From the NCBI GenBank assembly GCA_934747885.1, contig CAKVHE010000002.1, positions 389,798 through 453,797 on the forward strand: a stretch of DNA of 64,000 bases. Reading direction: 5' to 3'. A program made the position numbers and the translations under genes. This stretch comes from an uncultured Clostridia bacterium. Lineage in GTDB: Bacteria > Bacillota > Clostridia > Christensenellales > UBA1242. Below the pieces are notes generated by a model, which was not told the DNA's origin, did no database searches, and was given only the letters and a program-made list of their open reading frames with translations. Each line of letters begins with the position of its first letter. The stretch's first letter is position 1. Below, piece by piece: positions 23,978 to 32,045 of the stretch.

Positions 23978-24806
23978 ATTTGGTCCTGCAGGTAGAAGTG
24001 ATGAAGACGTTGCAACAAATTTAAGTTATGCTAAACTATTTGAAAAAATAAATGATCTTGGTTTAGATGCGGTAGAATTACCTTTTACTTTTGGCGTCAA
24101 AATGACCAGCGAACTTGCGCAAGAACTAAATCAAAAGGCCAAGGAACTTGGCATAAAAATTTCTGGACATGCACCATATTACATAAACTTTGCCAATCCG
24201 GACAAATTGAAAATTGATGGTACGATTTCGTATCTTATGCAAACAGTAAAAAAGGTTAAAGAGCTTGGTGGCAACAGGGTGGTATTTCATCCTGGTAGTG
24301 AGTTAAAGCAAAAGCGCGAAGATGCGGTAAATAATGTGTTAAAAAACTTAAAAGTGTTTTTGTCTGCTTTGGATAAAGAAAAAATAGATGGCGTGTATAT
24401 TTGCCCCGAAACAATGGGCAAGCATGGTCAAATTGGCACGCCTGATGAGGTCGCTGAAATGTGCAAATTGGATAGTCGCATTATTCCAACCTTAGATTTT
24501 GGGCACATAAATGCTTTTTATGGCGGAAGTTTAAAAACCAAACAAGACTTTATTGACATAATAAAAAAATTTACTAACATTGGTAAAACTGAAATACATA
24601 TTCATTTTTCAAAAATTGAGTATGGTGCAAAAGGTGAAATAAAACATTTAACCTTTGATGATGAAAAATTCGGCCCCGATTACAAACTGATGATAGACGC
24701 GCTAAAAGAATTCCCTGATGTAAATTTTTGGGTGGTTTGTGAGTCGTCGGGCACTCAAAGTAAAGATTCAAAAATTATGCAAGAATATTTTAAAAAAGTG
24801 TTTTAA
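23970..24806 (+). CDS. nfo: Endonuclease IV (AP endonuclease family 2)-like protein
   Basis: This 278-residue TIM-barrel protein has the Nfo zinc-ligand pattern: GHAPYYINFA, RVVFHPG, YICPETMGKHGQIG, TLDFGHINA, IHIHFSKIEYG and a final CESSG. The family cuts DNA 5' to abasic sites in base-excision repair. All metal-ligand motifs are present, so catalysis is likely. It shares eight bases with truB, is last in the nusA-infB run, and is followed by the efp promoter. The orthology to nfo, rather than to a related sugar isomerase/AP family, is probable. Confidence 0.82.
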   Translation: MVKFGPAGRSDEDVATNLSYAKLFEKINDLGLDAVELPFTFGVKMTSELAQELNQKAKELGIKISGHAPYYINFANPDKLKIDGTISYLMQTVKKVKELGGNRVVFHPGSELKQKREDAVNNVLKNLKVFLSALDKEKIDGVYICPETMGKHGQIGTPDEVAEMCKLDSRIIPTLDFGHINAFYGGSLKTKQDFIDIIKKFTNIGKTEIHIHFSKIEYGAKGEIKHLTFDDEKFGPDYKLMIDALKEFPDVNFWVVCESSGTQSKDSKIMQEYFKKVF

Positions 24807-24820
24807 TTTGCAAACTTTTA

Positions 24821-24829
24821 TGGTAAAAT
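24821..24829 (+). promoter_or_regulatory. Extended -10 promoter of efp
   Basis: TGGTAAAAT is a TG-N-TAAAAT extended -10; the only -35 candidate at the right spacing (24801-24806) is poor. It lies 37 bases before the efp ATG. Confidence 0.45.
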
Positions 24830-24865
24830 ATTTCTTGGCTAATAAAATATTAAGGAGGAAAACAG

Positions 24866-25423
24866 ATGATTACTGCTGGTGAATTTAGAAAAGGTGTTAC
24901 CTTTGAACTCGAAGGTAAAATTTATGTAGTAGTTGATTTCTTGCATGTTAAACCTGGTAAAGGTTCGGCGTTTGTTAGAACTAAAATTAAAAATATTGTA
25001 ACAGGTCAAGTTTTGGAAAGAACTTTCAACCCAACAGAAAGATTTGAAAAAGCTCACATCGAAAGAAAAGAAATGACCTATTTGTACGAAGATTCTGGTT
25101 TGTATTACTTTATGGATAACAACACTTATGAACAACTTCCACTAAACAAATCTCAGGTTGAAGATGCATTAAATTATATTACCGAAAATATGACCGCAAC
25201 CATTCAATTTTACAAGGGCGAAGCATTTTCGGTTGAACCACCACTATTTGTAGAACTTAACATAGTGGAATGCGAACCTGGTTTGCAAGGCGATACTTCA
25301 AAAGCTGGTTACAAACCTGCAACGCTAGAAACCGGTTTGGTTTTGCAAGTTCCTTTGTTTGTTAACAATGGTGACCGTATTAGAGTTGATACTCGTACCG
25401 GAACCTATATGGAACGCGTTTAA
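24866..25423 (+). CDS. efp: Elongation factor P
   Basis: EF-P relieves ribosomes stalled at polyproline. The 185-residue protein has the three beta-barrel domains of the family. The tip loop HVKPGKGSAFVRTK carries K32 at the usual modification position, and the C-terminal domain ends DTRTGTYMERV. The SD AAGGAGG is strong, and a perfect terminator follows, so the gene is monocistronic. Confidence 0.98.
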   Translation: MITAGEFRKGVTFELEGKIYVVVDFLHVKPGKGSAFVRTKIKNIVTGQVLERTFNPTERFEKAHIERKEMTYLYEDSGLYYFMDNNTYEQLPLNKSQVEDALNYITENMTATIQFYKGEAFSVEPPLFVELNIVECEPGLQGDTSKAGYKPATLETGLVLQVPLFVNNGDRIRVDTRTGTYMERV

Positions 25424-25430
25424 TTATTAT

Positions 25431-25465
25431 AAAAAAATGTCAAACAATTGGTTTGACATTTTTTT
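25431..25465 (+). terminator. Intrinsic terminator after efp
   Basis: AAAAAATGTCAAAC pairs with GTTTGACATTTTTT over a five-base loop, followed by additional T. Confidence 0.92.
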
Positions 25466-25477
25466 TATGTCCAAATT

Positions 25478-25505
25478 TTCATATCTAAAAACATTTTGCA
25501 ATAAA
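25478..25505 (+). promoter_or_regulatory. Possible sigma-E promoter of the spoIIIA operon
   Basis: TCATATCT and CAATAAAT, 12-13 bases apart, partly match the mother-cell sigma-E consensus (ATATT / CATACAAT). The known sigma-E dependence of spoIIIA operons is the main support; the match itself is weak. Confidence 0.3.
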
Positions 25506-25523
25506 TTGTAGCAAGGAGAATAT

Positions 25524-26441
25524 ATGCTATCAAAAATATTACCGCGTGAACTTTTGGATGTTATTTTGGCAAAGTATAGCCTTGGTGATGTTTACGAAAT
25601 TAGAGTGCGAGATAACGCACCAATTGTTATTTCTGTTAAAGGAGATTACTTAAAACTTACCACGCCGGCAAACGGCAAACCTATTTACGCTGATCGTAGA
25701 CTTATTGATTTTATTATTTGTAGAGCCACTGATTCTTCGCTATATTCGTATAATAGTCAAATTGTACAAGGCTACATCACTATGGAATCTGGCATAAGAA
25801 TTGGGGTCAGTGGTGAAGTGGTGGTGGACGCAAACGGAAAAGTTAAGACCATAAAAAATTTTAGCGGGTTAACTATTCGTGTTCCACATCAAGTTACCAA
25901 TTGTGCGGTAAAGGTAATGCCATACATTTTTGATGGCGAAAAATTTTTAAACACTCTTATTATTTCTCCTCCGGGGCTTGGCAAAACAACGCTTTTGAGG
26001 GATATAACGCGTGTAATTTCCAGTGGGCAAAAAGTTATTAACACTTTGGTAATAGATGAGCGTTATGAACTATCGGGACTTACAAATGGAAGGTGTCAAA
26101 TGAATCTTGGCACATATAGTGATGTTTTGGCTGGCGCAAGTAAAGAGTTCGGTTTTTATGAAGGGGTAAAGTCGATGCGCCCTGATGTGGTGGTTTGCGA
26201 CGAAATTGCGACTGAGAGTGATATGAAGGGTATAGAGTTTGCCATAAACTCAGGCGTTAAAATAATTGCAACGGCGCATGGCGAAGATTGTCATTCGCTT
26301 GAAAAAAAGCCAGTTTATAAAAAACTTTTAAGCGACAAGTCTTTTAAAAGGTTTATTATTTTGTCGGGAAGTAACGGCGTTGGGACGGTGGATGCTGTGT
26401 TAGATGAAAATTTTGCGCCGGTAACAAAGGCGTATGTTTAA
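25524..26441 (+). CDS. spoIIIAA: Stage III sporulation protein AA, secretion-type ATPase
   Basis: SpoIIIAA is the ATPase of the SpoIIIA-SpoIIQ channel that links mother cell and forespore. The 305-residue protein has an N-terminal domain with the conserved QGYITMESGIRIGVSGE segment, Walker A PPGLGKTTLLRD, and Walker B RPDVVVCDEI in an AAA/VirB11-like ATPase domain. It starts at ATG 25524 after AAGGAG. It is the first of eight consecutive spoIIIA genes, all present and in order. It overlaps AB by eight bases. Confidence 0.96.
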   Translation: MLSKILPRELLDVILAKYSLGDVYEIRVRDNAPIVISVKGDYLKLTTPANGKPIYADRRLIDFIICRATDSSLYSYNSQIVQGYITMESGIRIGVSGEVVVDANGKVKTIKNFSGLTIRVPHQVTNCAVKVMPYIFDGEKFLNTLIISPPGLGKTTLLRDITRVISSGQKVINTLVIDERYELSGLTNGRCQMNLGTYSDVLAGASKEFGFYEGVKSMRPDVVVCDEIATESDMKGIEFAINSGVKIIATAHGEDCHSLEKKPVYKKLLSDKSFKRFIILSGSNGVGTVDAVLDENFAPVTKAYV

Positions 26442-26922
26442 AGCGGTTTTATTTGCTTTTATAATTTTTGGTTGTGGCTTAGTAGGTCAGGCTGTTAAAA
26501 ACTATTACAAGCAAAAAGTATGTTATTGGTCGGACGCTTTGCTCTTAATTGTAACTTTGCAAGCAGAACTTGATTTTTATCAAAGCAAATTACCTGATGT
26601 AATAAACAAAATATCTTTGCAAATAGGCAGTGCTTTTTTAGTTGATGCCAAGACGCTTTTGAAAGCAGTAAGCGGCGGCTGTCAGCAAGATGTAACTATA
26701 AATAATAAATTGCTTACAGGCGACCAAAATGCAAACATAACAAGATTTTTTCAAATGCTGGGTGGCACGGATATTTTTTCACAGAAGGTGCAACTAGATT
26801 ATTACAAAAACATTTTTGACGGATACAAAGCAAATGCGGAAGAGAATTATAACAAAAAGGGCGGTATGATTTTTAAATTATGTGTGCTTGCTGGTTTGCT
26901 GCTCTGCGTAATTTTGCTATAA
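26434..26922 (+). CDS. spoIIIAB: Stage III sporulation protein AB
   Basis: SpoIIIAB resembles GspF-type platform proteins of secretion systems. The 162-residue protein has an N-terminal membrane segment (FKAVLFAFIIFGCGLVGQAV), a helical middle (LLLIVTLQAELDFYQSKLPD) and a C-terminal membrane helix (FKLCVLAGLLLCVILL). Sequence identity is low, as is usual for this subunit; assignment rests on topology and position between AA and AC. Confidence 0.9.
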   Translation: MFKAVLFAFIIFGCGLVGQAVKNYYKQKVCYWSDALLLIVTLQAELDFYQSKLPDVINKISLQIGSAFLVDAKTLLKAVSGGCQQDVTINNKLLTGDQNANITRFFQMLGGTDIFSQKVQLDYYKNIFDGYKANAEENYNKKGGMIFKLCVLAGLLLCVILL

Positions 26923-26933
26923 GGAGGTAAACA

Positions 26934-27131
26934 ATGACAATTGATATTATTATAAAAATTGCCGGTATAGGTTTGCTTACTGCGGTAATTAGTCAGGTTC
27001 TAAATCAAGCGGGCAAAAACGAAATTGCAACTTTGTCTAGTTTGGCTGGCGTGGTTATTGTTCTGATTATGGTAGTTGAAATGGTTGCCAAATTATTTGA
27101 TTCGGTAAAAACGCTGTTTGGACTTTATTAA
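26934..27131 (+). CDS. spoIIIAC: Stage III sporulation protein AC
   Basis: This 65-residue membrane protein has two hydrophobic helices (IIIKIAGIGLLTAVISQVL and VVIVLIMVVEMVAKLF) around the conserved QAGKNEIATL loop. It is a small ring subunit of the SpoIIIA complex. The SD AAGGAGG is strong, and SpoIIIAD begins immediately after its stop. Confidence 0.93.
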   Translation: MTIDIIIKIAGIGLLTAVISQVLNQAGKNEIATLSSLAGVVIVLIMVVEMVAKLFDSVKTLFGLY

Positions 27132-27512
27132 ATGGTAATTAAAATTTTTATTATTGGAATGGTGGGGGTAATTGCCTCACTTATTCTAAAACAAACAAAG
27201 CCAGAGCTCGCCACGCTAACGGCAATATCTACTGGGATAATTGTTTTTTATGTTATTTTGCAAAAACTTGCAGAAATAATAAACAATTTCCTTAATTTAT
27301 CTAATATAGCAGGTTTTGATAGTAGTATTATAGCCTTGCTCTTAAAGGTGGTGGGGATAAGTTACATAATTGAATTTGGCGCAGATATTGCTGAGGATAG
27401 TGGGTTTAGCTCAATTGCTAGTAAAATTGTACTGGCAGGAAAAGTAATAATAATTGGGCTTGCCTTTCCAATTGTATTAAAACTAATTGAACTAATTAAA
27501 GATTTATTATGA
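27132..27512 (+). CDS. spoIIIAD: Stage III sporulation protein AD
   Basis: This 126-residue membrane subunit has about four hydrophobic helices, including KQTKPELATLTAISTGIIVF, which mirrors the AC loop, and ADIAEDSGFSSIASKIVLAG, a conserved AD segment. It is likely translationally coupled to AC (adjacent stop and start) and to AE (four-base overlap). Confidence 0.93.
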   Translation: MVIKIFIIGMVGVIASLILKQTKPELATLTAISTGIIVFYVILQKLAEIINNFLNLSNIAGFDSSIIALLLKVVGISYIIEFGADIAEDSGFSSIASKIVLAGKVIIIGLAFPIVLKLIELIKDLL

Positions 27513-28669
27513 AAAAAACGATATTTTTAATAGTTTTCTGTGCCTTGTTATGTTTTCCGGTTAATGCAGTAGCGGTTGCGCGCGCCGAAAATGAGCCCGA
27601 GCTAATTAGCGCCGAGGTTGATGGACAACTAGAAAGTTTAGATTTAGACAACTTAAATGAAGTGTATAGTAGTCTAGAAAATTCTAGCGGCGTTGACATA
27701 AAAACTAAACTAAGTCGACTTATAAATGGTGAAGATGATCTTTCTGCCAAATCTATCATAAATATTGTTTTATCAATAATAAAGGACAATTACAAAAGTT
27801 TTTTGACTTTCTTTTTGTCTATTTTTGCAATAGGAATACTTTCTAGTTTATGCAAAGAGATAAGCCCATCGGGAAAATTCTCGAGTGCTAGTTCGCTTGC
27901 CAGCACCATTTGTTATATAGTTGCAGTTTCGATGTGTACTGCATTGGTTGGTGGCATAATAATTTCATATAAAAAGACCATAAATAGTTTGGCAATATTT
28001 GCGGAAGCAATTTTTCCTATTTTGGTTGGACTAGTGGCGGGGCTTGGGGCAAACCGCACTTCTTTGATTTTAGATCCTATTATTACCGTATTTGCTACTG
28101 GCTTTATAAATTTAATAAACTATTTTTTGTTCCCGCTTGTTATTTGCTCACTTGTGTTATGCATTATAAGCCGATTTAATTCCAAACTTTCTTTTGGCAA
28201 ACTAAAAAGTTACATAGATTCAGTATTTAAGTGGACAATTGGTGCGTTTTTTACTATTTTTTTAGGTACTTTATCCATAAAAGGTATAACAGCGTCATCG
28301 GTGGACAAATTGTCTATTCGCTCGGCAAAGTATGCAATAAAAAACTATGTGCCGGTGGTTGGCGGTTATTTTGCGGAAAGTTACGAACTTTTTAGAAGCG
28401 GTAGTATACTTGTAAAAAACAGTTTGGGCGTGGTTGGAATAATTACAATTTTCTCTTTGGCGCTTGGTATGGCATTAAAACTCATTGTTGCGCAACTTTT
28501 TGCAAAACTCTTGTCGGGCGCGTTGGAGCCGATTGGCGAAAGCAAGATATCTGGGGTTTTAGGCGATCTTTCAGGCATTTTAATAAAACTTTTTACAATT
28601 ATTGCGTGTTTGTTTTTTATGATATTTGTTTTAATTTTGGTAATTATTTCGGCGGGTAATTTGGTATGA
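27509..28669 (+). CDS. spoIIIAE: Stage III sporulation protein AE
   Basis: SpoIIIAE is a large polytopic subunit of the feeding-tube channel. The 386-residue protein has a signal peptide (MKKTIFLIVFCALLCFPVNA), a short acidic ectodomain, and about seven membrane helices with the conserved LSIKGITASSVDKLSIRSAK and VPVVGGYFAES segments. It starts inside the end of AD and its last bases overlap AF. Confidence 0.95.
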   Translation: MKKTIFLIVFCALLCFPVNAVAVARAENEPELISAEVDGQLESLDLDNLNEVYSSLENSSGVDIKTKLSRLINGEDDLSAKSIINIVLSIIKDNYKSFLTFFLSIFAIGILSSLCKEISPSGKFSSASSLASTICYIVAVSMCTALVGGIIISYKKTINSLAIFAEAIFPILVGLVAGLGANRTSLILDPIITVFATGFINLINYFLFPLVICSLVLCIISRFNSKLSFGKLKSYIDSVFKWTIGAFFTIFLGTLSIKGITASSVDKLSIRSAKYAIKNYVPVVGGYFAESYELFRSGSILVKNSLGVVGIITIFSLALGMALKLIVAQLFAKLLSGALEPIGESKISGVLGDLSGILIKLFTIIACLFFMIFVLILVIISAGNLV

Positions 28670-29097
28670 GTGAATTTAAAGTAGTAATCTTGCAACTTTC
28701 GGTGGTAAGCGTAATACTTGTAATAATTGATGCCATTTTGCCATCTAATAAACTAAAGACTTTTATTTCGTCCTTTGTTGGGCTGGTTGCGGTTTGTATG
28801 TTAATAAACCCGCTGCTTTGTTTTTTTAAAATAGATAACATAAATGATTTTGCGGAAACAGAAACCTATTTTAACAATTATTATATGCAAAAGTACGAAA
28901 GCACTGAGGCGCTAATAGAGGCAGAAATAGAAAGCGATTTTTCGGTAGACGCTGAGGTGGAGTTAATTATAAGCGAAGAAGGCAAAGTGGTGGGGGCAAA
29001 AGTAAAGCTAGACAATATGACCAGCAAAGATGCAATAAAAGATTATATTGCAAAAAAATTTAGCATAAATGAAAGCGAGGTGGAAATTTATGAGTGA
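28666..29097 (+). CDS. spoIIIAF: Stage III sporulation protein AF
   Basis: This 143-residue protein has two N-terminal membrane helices (VVSVILVIIDAILPSNKLK; FVGLVAVCMLINPLLCFF) and a C-terminal ring-building-like domain ending YIAKKFSINESEVEIYE. Position and topology identify it as AF. Its end overlaps AG by eight bases. Confidence 0.9.
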   Translation: MSEFKVVILQLSVVSVILVIIDAILPSNKLKTFISSFVGLVAVCMLINPLLCFFKIDNINDFAETETYFNNYYMQKYESTEALIEAEIESDFSVDAEVELIISEEGKVVGAKVKLDNMTSKDAIKDYIAKKFSINESEVEIYE

Positions 29098-29665
29098 TGC
29101 CGAAAATTCGCCACAAAAAGAAAAAAAATCAAGTTTTTTAAAGGCAATTACAAAAATTTTTAATTTTTCTAGCCCAAAAGTAAAAATTGGCATAGCAATT
29201 GTTTTATCGTTTGTGGTTGTTTTAATCTTTTTATCGTCCTTTGATACCACAAAAAAAACTTCTAATCTGGAGCAAAACAAATCGGTAGAAAATGCAACTG
29301 CCAATATGGATGAATATGTTTTGGACGTAGAATCAAGGCTGTGCAAGGTGATAGGTTCTATAAAAGGTGTGGGCAAAGTAGAGGCATTTGTTTATGTAAC
29401 TAGTTCGGTTGAAGTGAGTTATGCCAACGACCTTTCAAAGGCGGCGGATAATGGCAAAACAACTGAGAGTTCCACCAATGTGCTGGTTAAAAGTTCAGGC
29501 GCGACCGACGGATTGATTTGCATAAAAAAATACCCAAAAATAGAAGGCGTTTTAATTGTAGCAAATGGTGCAGACAACGAAAAATTAAGGTTAAAAATAA
29601 TAAATGCAGTAACCGCCACACTTGGTATAGAAAATTCCAGAATTTCAGTTCTAGCAGGAAACTAA
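29090..29665 (+). CDS. spoIIIAG: Stage III sporulation protein AG
   Basis: SpoIIIAG forms a 30-mer ring in the intermembrane space. The 191-residue protein has a membrane helix (IGIAIVLSFVVVLIFLSS) and a C-terminal ring-building motif (RLCKVIGSIKGVGKVEAFVY; EGVLIVANGADNEKLRLKI). ATG 29090 with GAGGTGG upstream is chosen over an in-frame ATG at 29069 that lies deep in spoIIIAF. Confidence 0.93.
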   Translation: MSDAENSPQKEKKSSFLKAITKIFNFSSPKVKIGIAIVLSFVVVLIFLSSFDTTKKTSNLEQNKSVENATANMDEYVLDVESRLCKVIGSIKGVGKVEAFVYVTSSVEVSYANDLSKAADNGKTTESSTNVLVKSSGATDGLICIKKYPKIEGVLIVANGADNEKLRLKIINAVTATLGIENSRISVLAGN

Positions 29666-29696
29666 GCCACATATATTTAATTAAAGGAGCCGAACA

Positions 29697-30206
29697 ATGA
29701 AAATAATTTATTTTAGAGAGGTAAAGAAGATGTTAAAGAAACGCAAAAAAATCCTTATTCTTAGTAGTATGGCTTTGCTTTTGATAGTTACTGGTTTTTT
29801 AAATTACAAACTAAGTAATGCGCCAACAAAATCGGTAGGTGCAAATACTGCAAATACAAGTTTTTTTGCTACATACAAAGAAGACCGTACCGCAAGCAGA
29901 CAATCACAACTAGAATTACTTAATGAGATTATCGAAAGCAGTTATTCAACCGCAGCAGAAAAAGAAACTGCCGTTGCTAGCAAAACTGAACTCGCCAGCA
30001 AAATGGAAAAAGAACTTATCTTGGAAGGCCTAATAAAGGCAAAAGGCTTTGAAGACGCTGTTGTTACCATTGGTTCAAACTACTACAATGTAATAGTGAA
30101 ATCTGCCGAAACGTTGACCGATGAAAGGGCAAATCAAATCTTATCTATCTTAAAAGCCGAAACTGGTGCAAGTGCTAGAAACGTGAAAATTATCCCAATT
30201 GAATAA
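29697..30206 (+). CDS. spoIIIAH: Stage III sporulation protein AH
   Basis: SpoIIIAH is the mother-cell partner of forespore SpoIIQ. The 169-residue protein has one membrane helix (ILILSSMALLLIVTGFL) and the C-terminal YscJ/FliF-like domain (LEGLIKAKGFEDAVVTIGSN). Two starts are credible: ATG 29697 (SD AAGGAG) and ATG 29730 (GAGGTAAAG, giving the shorter MLKKRKK start typical of the family). Last gene of the operon. Confidence 0.94.
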   Translation: MKIIYFREVKKMLKKRKKILILSSMALLLIVTGFLNYKLSNAPTKSVGANTANTSFFATYKEDRTASRQSQLELLNEIIESSYSTAAEKETAVASKTELASKMEKELILEGLIKAKGFEDAVVTIGSNYYNVIVKSAETLTDERANQILSILKAETGASARNVKIIPIE

Positions 30207-30230
30207 TTGGCACGCAAAATTATAAAATTC

Positions 30231-30259
30231 TTGCAAAGCGGTAAAATTTGTGTTATAAT
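30231..30259 (+). promoter_or_regulatory. Promoter of asp23 (yqhY)
   Basis: TTGCAA (30231-30236), 17 bases, TATAAT (30254-30259), with start near 30266 and the SD AAAAGGAG just before the ATG. Confidence 0.85.
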
Positions 30260-30284
30260 CTAGAAGCAAAAGGAGTGGCTAATT

Positions 30285-30662
30285 ATGGCACAAAAACAAA
30301 AAGTTAAGTATGAGCAAGATGGCAACATCTCTTACAAAAAATCAGTTGTTGTTCAAATTGTAGAACTTGCCGCAAAAGAAATAGCCGGCGTGGCTACGCT
30401 TTGCACAAAACGCACATCTTCCTTTAAAAATTTGTTTAACCGCAATTTTAAAAAGGGTGTTGTCCTAAATTTTGATGACACAAACGGCGTAAAAGTTCAA
30501 GTGTATGTAATTATGAACTTTGGGTTTGCTGTAAACGAAGTGGCGTTTAGAGTGCAAGAAAATGTAAAACGAAGCATCGAGTCTATGACCGAGTTTAAAG
30601 TTAAACGTATTGACGTAAACATCGTTGGCGTTAACTTTGATATGCTCGAAGACTTTGCATAA
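30285..30662 (+). CDS. yqhY: Asp23/Gls24 family protein (YqhY-like)
   Basis: This 125-residue Asp23 domain protein has the conserved GNISYKKSVVVQIVELAAKEIAG pattern (in parts) and VYVIMNFGFAVNEVAFRVQE. Family members form filaments or membrane-associated layers and affect envelope stress or fatty-acid synthesis. In B. subtilis yqhY lies between accBC and nusB; here it follows the spoIIIA operon and precedes a membrane protein and nusB. It has its own promoter and terminator. Confidence 0.9.
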   Translation: MAQKQKVKYEQDGNISYKKSVVVQIVELAAKEIAGVATLCTKRTSSFKNLFNRNFKKGVVLNFDDTNGVKVQVYVIMNFGFAVNEVAFRVQENVKRSIESMTEFKVKRIDVNIVGVNFDMLEDFA

Positions 30663-30669
30663 CATTGTT

Positions 30670-30698
30670 TCAACCCACACTTTGTGGGTTGATTTTTT
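30670..30698 (+). terminator. Intrinsic terminator after yqhY
   Basis: A perfect 10-bp stem (TCAACCCACA with TGTGGGTTGA), three-base loop, then six T. It ends 11 bases before the next ATG, so read-through may feed that gene. Confidence 0.9.
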
Positions 30699-30709
30699 GG
30701 TGAAATAAT

Positions 30710-31645
30710 ATGTCCAATCAAATGAAAAAACTTTTGTTTTGTGGCTTTTACATCTATTTATCACTATCCATTGCCCAAACCGCTTTGCTTGCGGTGGTAA
30801 TTGGGGTAGCAGATTTTACCTATTATCTAACGCTTGCAACTAACATTCTGCTAACTGTTGCCTGTGGTTTTGGTATAAGAGAAGTAAAAAAACAAGATAA
30901 AATTTTTTATTCAAAAGTAAAGGAAATAGATTTAATTTTTAAGTTGCGCGAACAAGAAATTTTAAAGTTTTACGCGCGACATGGCATTCAGCCCTTATTC
31001 CATAAAGATGGATCGGTAATTCCGCCGGATGAACTTTTGGGAATTGTTACCAAAATGGATCAAAACGGGGAACTAGTTAAATCTATTTACGAAAAATTAG
31101 GTATTGAACCTAGGTTTGATAAAAACGGGAAAGAAATACCAACCTTTTTGGTAATAAAAAATATTGCTAAAGAGTTTAAAATGAAAGATATTGCAAAATA
31201 TAAAGGTGTGGTTTTAAAGCCAAAAACCTCAATGAAAAGTTTGCAAGACAAAATTGAAGTAAAAAAGAAAGTAGAGGCCAAGAAAGCTGCTGCCAAATCT
31301 TCCTTTAAAGCAACCAGCAAAGGTGGCCCCAAATGGAAGTATGATAGTTTGTACAACAAGCCAAAGGGCGGCGACAAAGGCGGTGGCTCAAAGGCTAAAA
31401 GTGCAAGTGGTATAAAGTTTAAGGATACTGTTGTTAACAAATCCCAAACAAAAGCGCCCGAGCAAACGCAGACGGCACATCAATCAGCGCAACCTGCCGA
31501 AGATCGACAAAGACCAGAGCAAAATCCAACTGCTCATTTTGACCCAAGCGCTCGCGCGCCAAAAGAGCCAAATTACAAACAGACAAATGCTGCACCAGCA
31601 GAAAAGCAGCAACAAGACGAAGGTCTTAACGCAATTTTAGAATAA
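30710..31645 (+). CDS. Two-helix membrane protein with tandem motif and basic tail, unknown
   Basis: This 311-residue protein has two N-terminal membrane helices (about 7-30 and 38-57). Next come two copies of a motif, GIQPLFHKDGSVIPPDELLG near 87 and GIEPRFDKNGKEIP near 127. A lysine/glycine-rich and then Gln/Pro-rich tail follows (about 180-311), likely disordered. I do not recognise the family. The place next to an Asp23 gene recalls AmaP, the two-helix membrane anchor of Asp23 in S. aureus, but no sequence link was seen. The SD is weak. nusB follows after 12 bases. Confidence 0.7.
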   Translation: MSNQMKKLLFCGFYIYLSLSIAQTALLAVVIGVADFTYYLTLATNILLTVACGFGIREVKKQDKIFYSKVKEIDLIFKLREQEILKFYARHGIQPLFHKDGSVIPPDELLGIVTKMDQNGELVKSIYEKLGIEPRFDKNGKEIPTFLVIKNIAKEFKMKDIAKYKGVVLKPKTSMKSLQDKIEVKKKVEAKKAAAKSSFKATSKGGPKWKYDSLYNKPKGGDKGGGSKAKSASGIKFKDTVVNKSQTKAPEQTQTAHQSAQPAEDRQRPEQNPTAHFDPSARAPKEPNYKQTNAAPAEKQQQDEGLNAILE

Positions 31646-31657
31646 AGGAAAAAGTTT

Positions 31658-32041
31658 ATGAGTAGAGTACAATCAAGAGAAAATGCATTTAAACTAATTT
31701 TTGAATATTGCCTAAACAAGGAAAAAAATGAACTGACATTAAACGAACTTTCGGTAGAAGACAAAGCGGAAGAAGAGTATATTGTTTCAGTTTATAATGG
31801 CGTTATAGAACATTATGACGAACTGGTTGCAGAAGTCGAAAAGTATATCAAAAACTTTTCTCTAGACCGTATATTTAAGGTTGATTTAGCCATTTTGCTC
31901 TTGGCCATTTATGAAATAAAATATATGAGCAACATTCCGCCTGCAGTCAGCATCAACGAAGCTGTAAATTTGGCAAAAACTTATTCTACCGAAAAAAGTT
32001 TTAGTTATATAAATGGCGTATTATCAAATTTTGTGAAGTAA
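31658..32041 (+). CDS. nusB: Transcription antitermination factor NusB
   Basis: NusB works with NusE (S10) in rRNA antitermination. The 127-residue all-helical protein has the family start SRVQSRENAFKLIFEY, FSLDRIFKVDLAILLLAIYE and PPAVSINEAVNLAKTYS near the end. An AAAGGAAAA SD precedes ATG 31658. xseA follows after four bases, the common nusB-xseA-xseB run (folD absent). Confidence 0.95.
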   Translation: MSRVQSRENAFKLIFEYCLNKEKNELTLNELSVEDKAEEEYIVSVYNGVIEHYDELVAEVEKYIKNFSLDRIFKVDLAILLLAIYEIKYMSNIPPAVSINEAVNLAKTYSTEKSFSYINGVLSNFVK

Positions 32042-32045
32042 AGTT

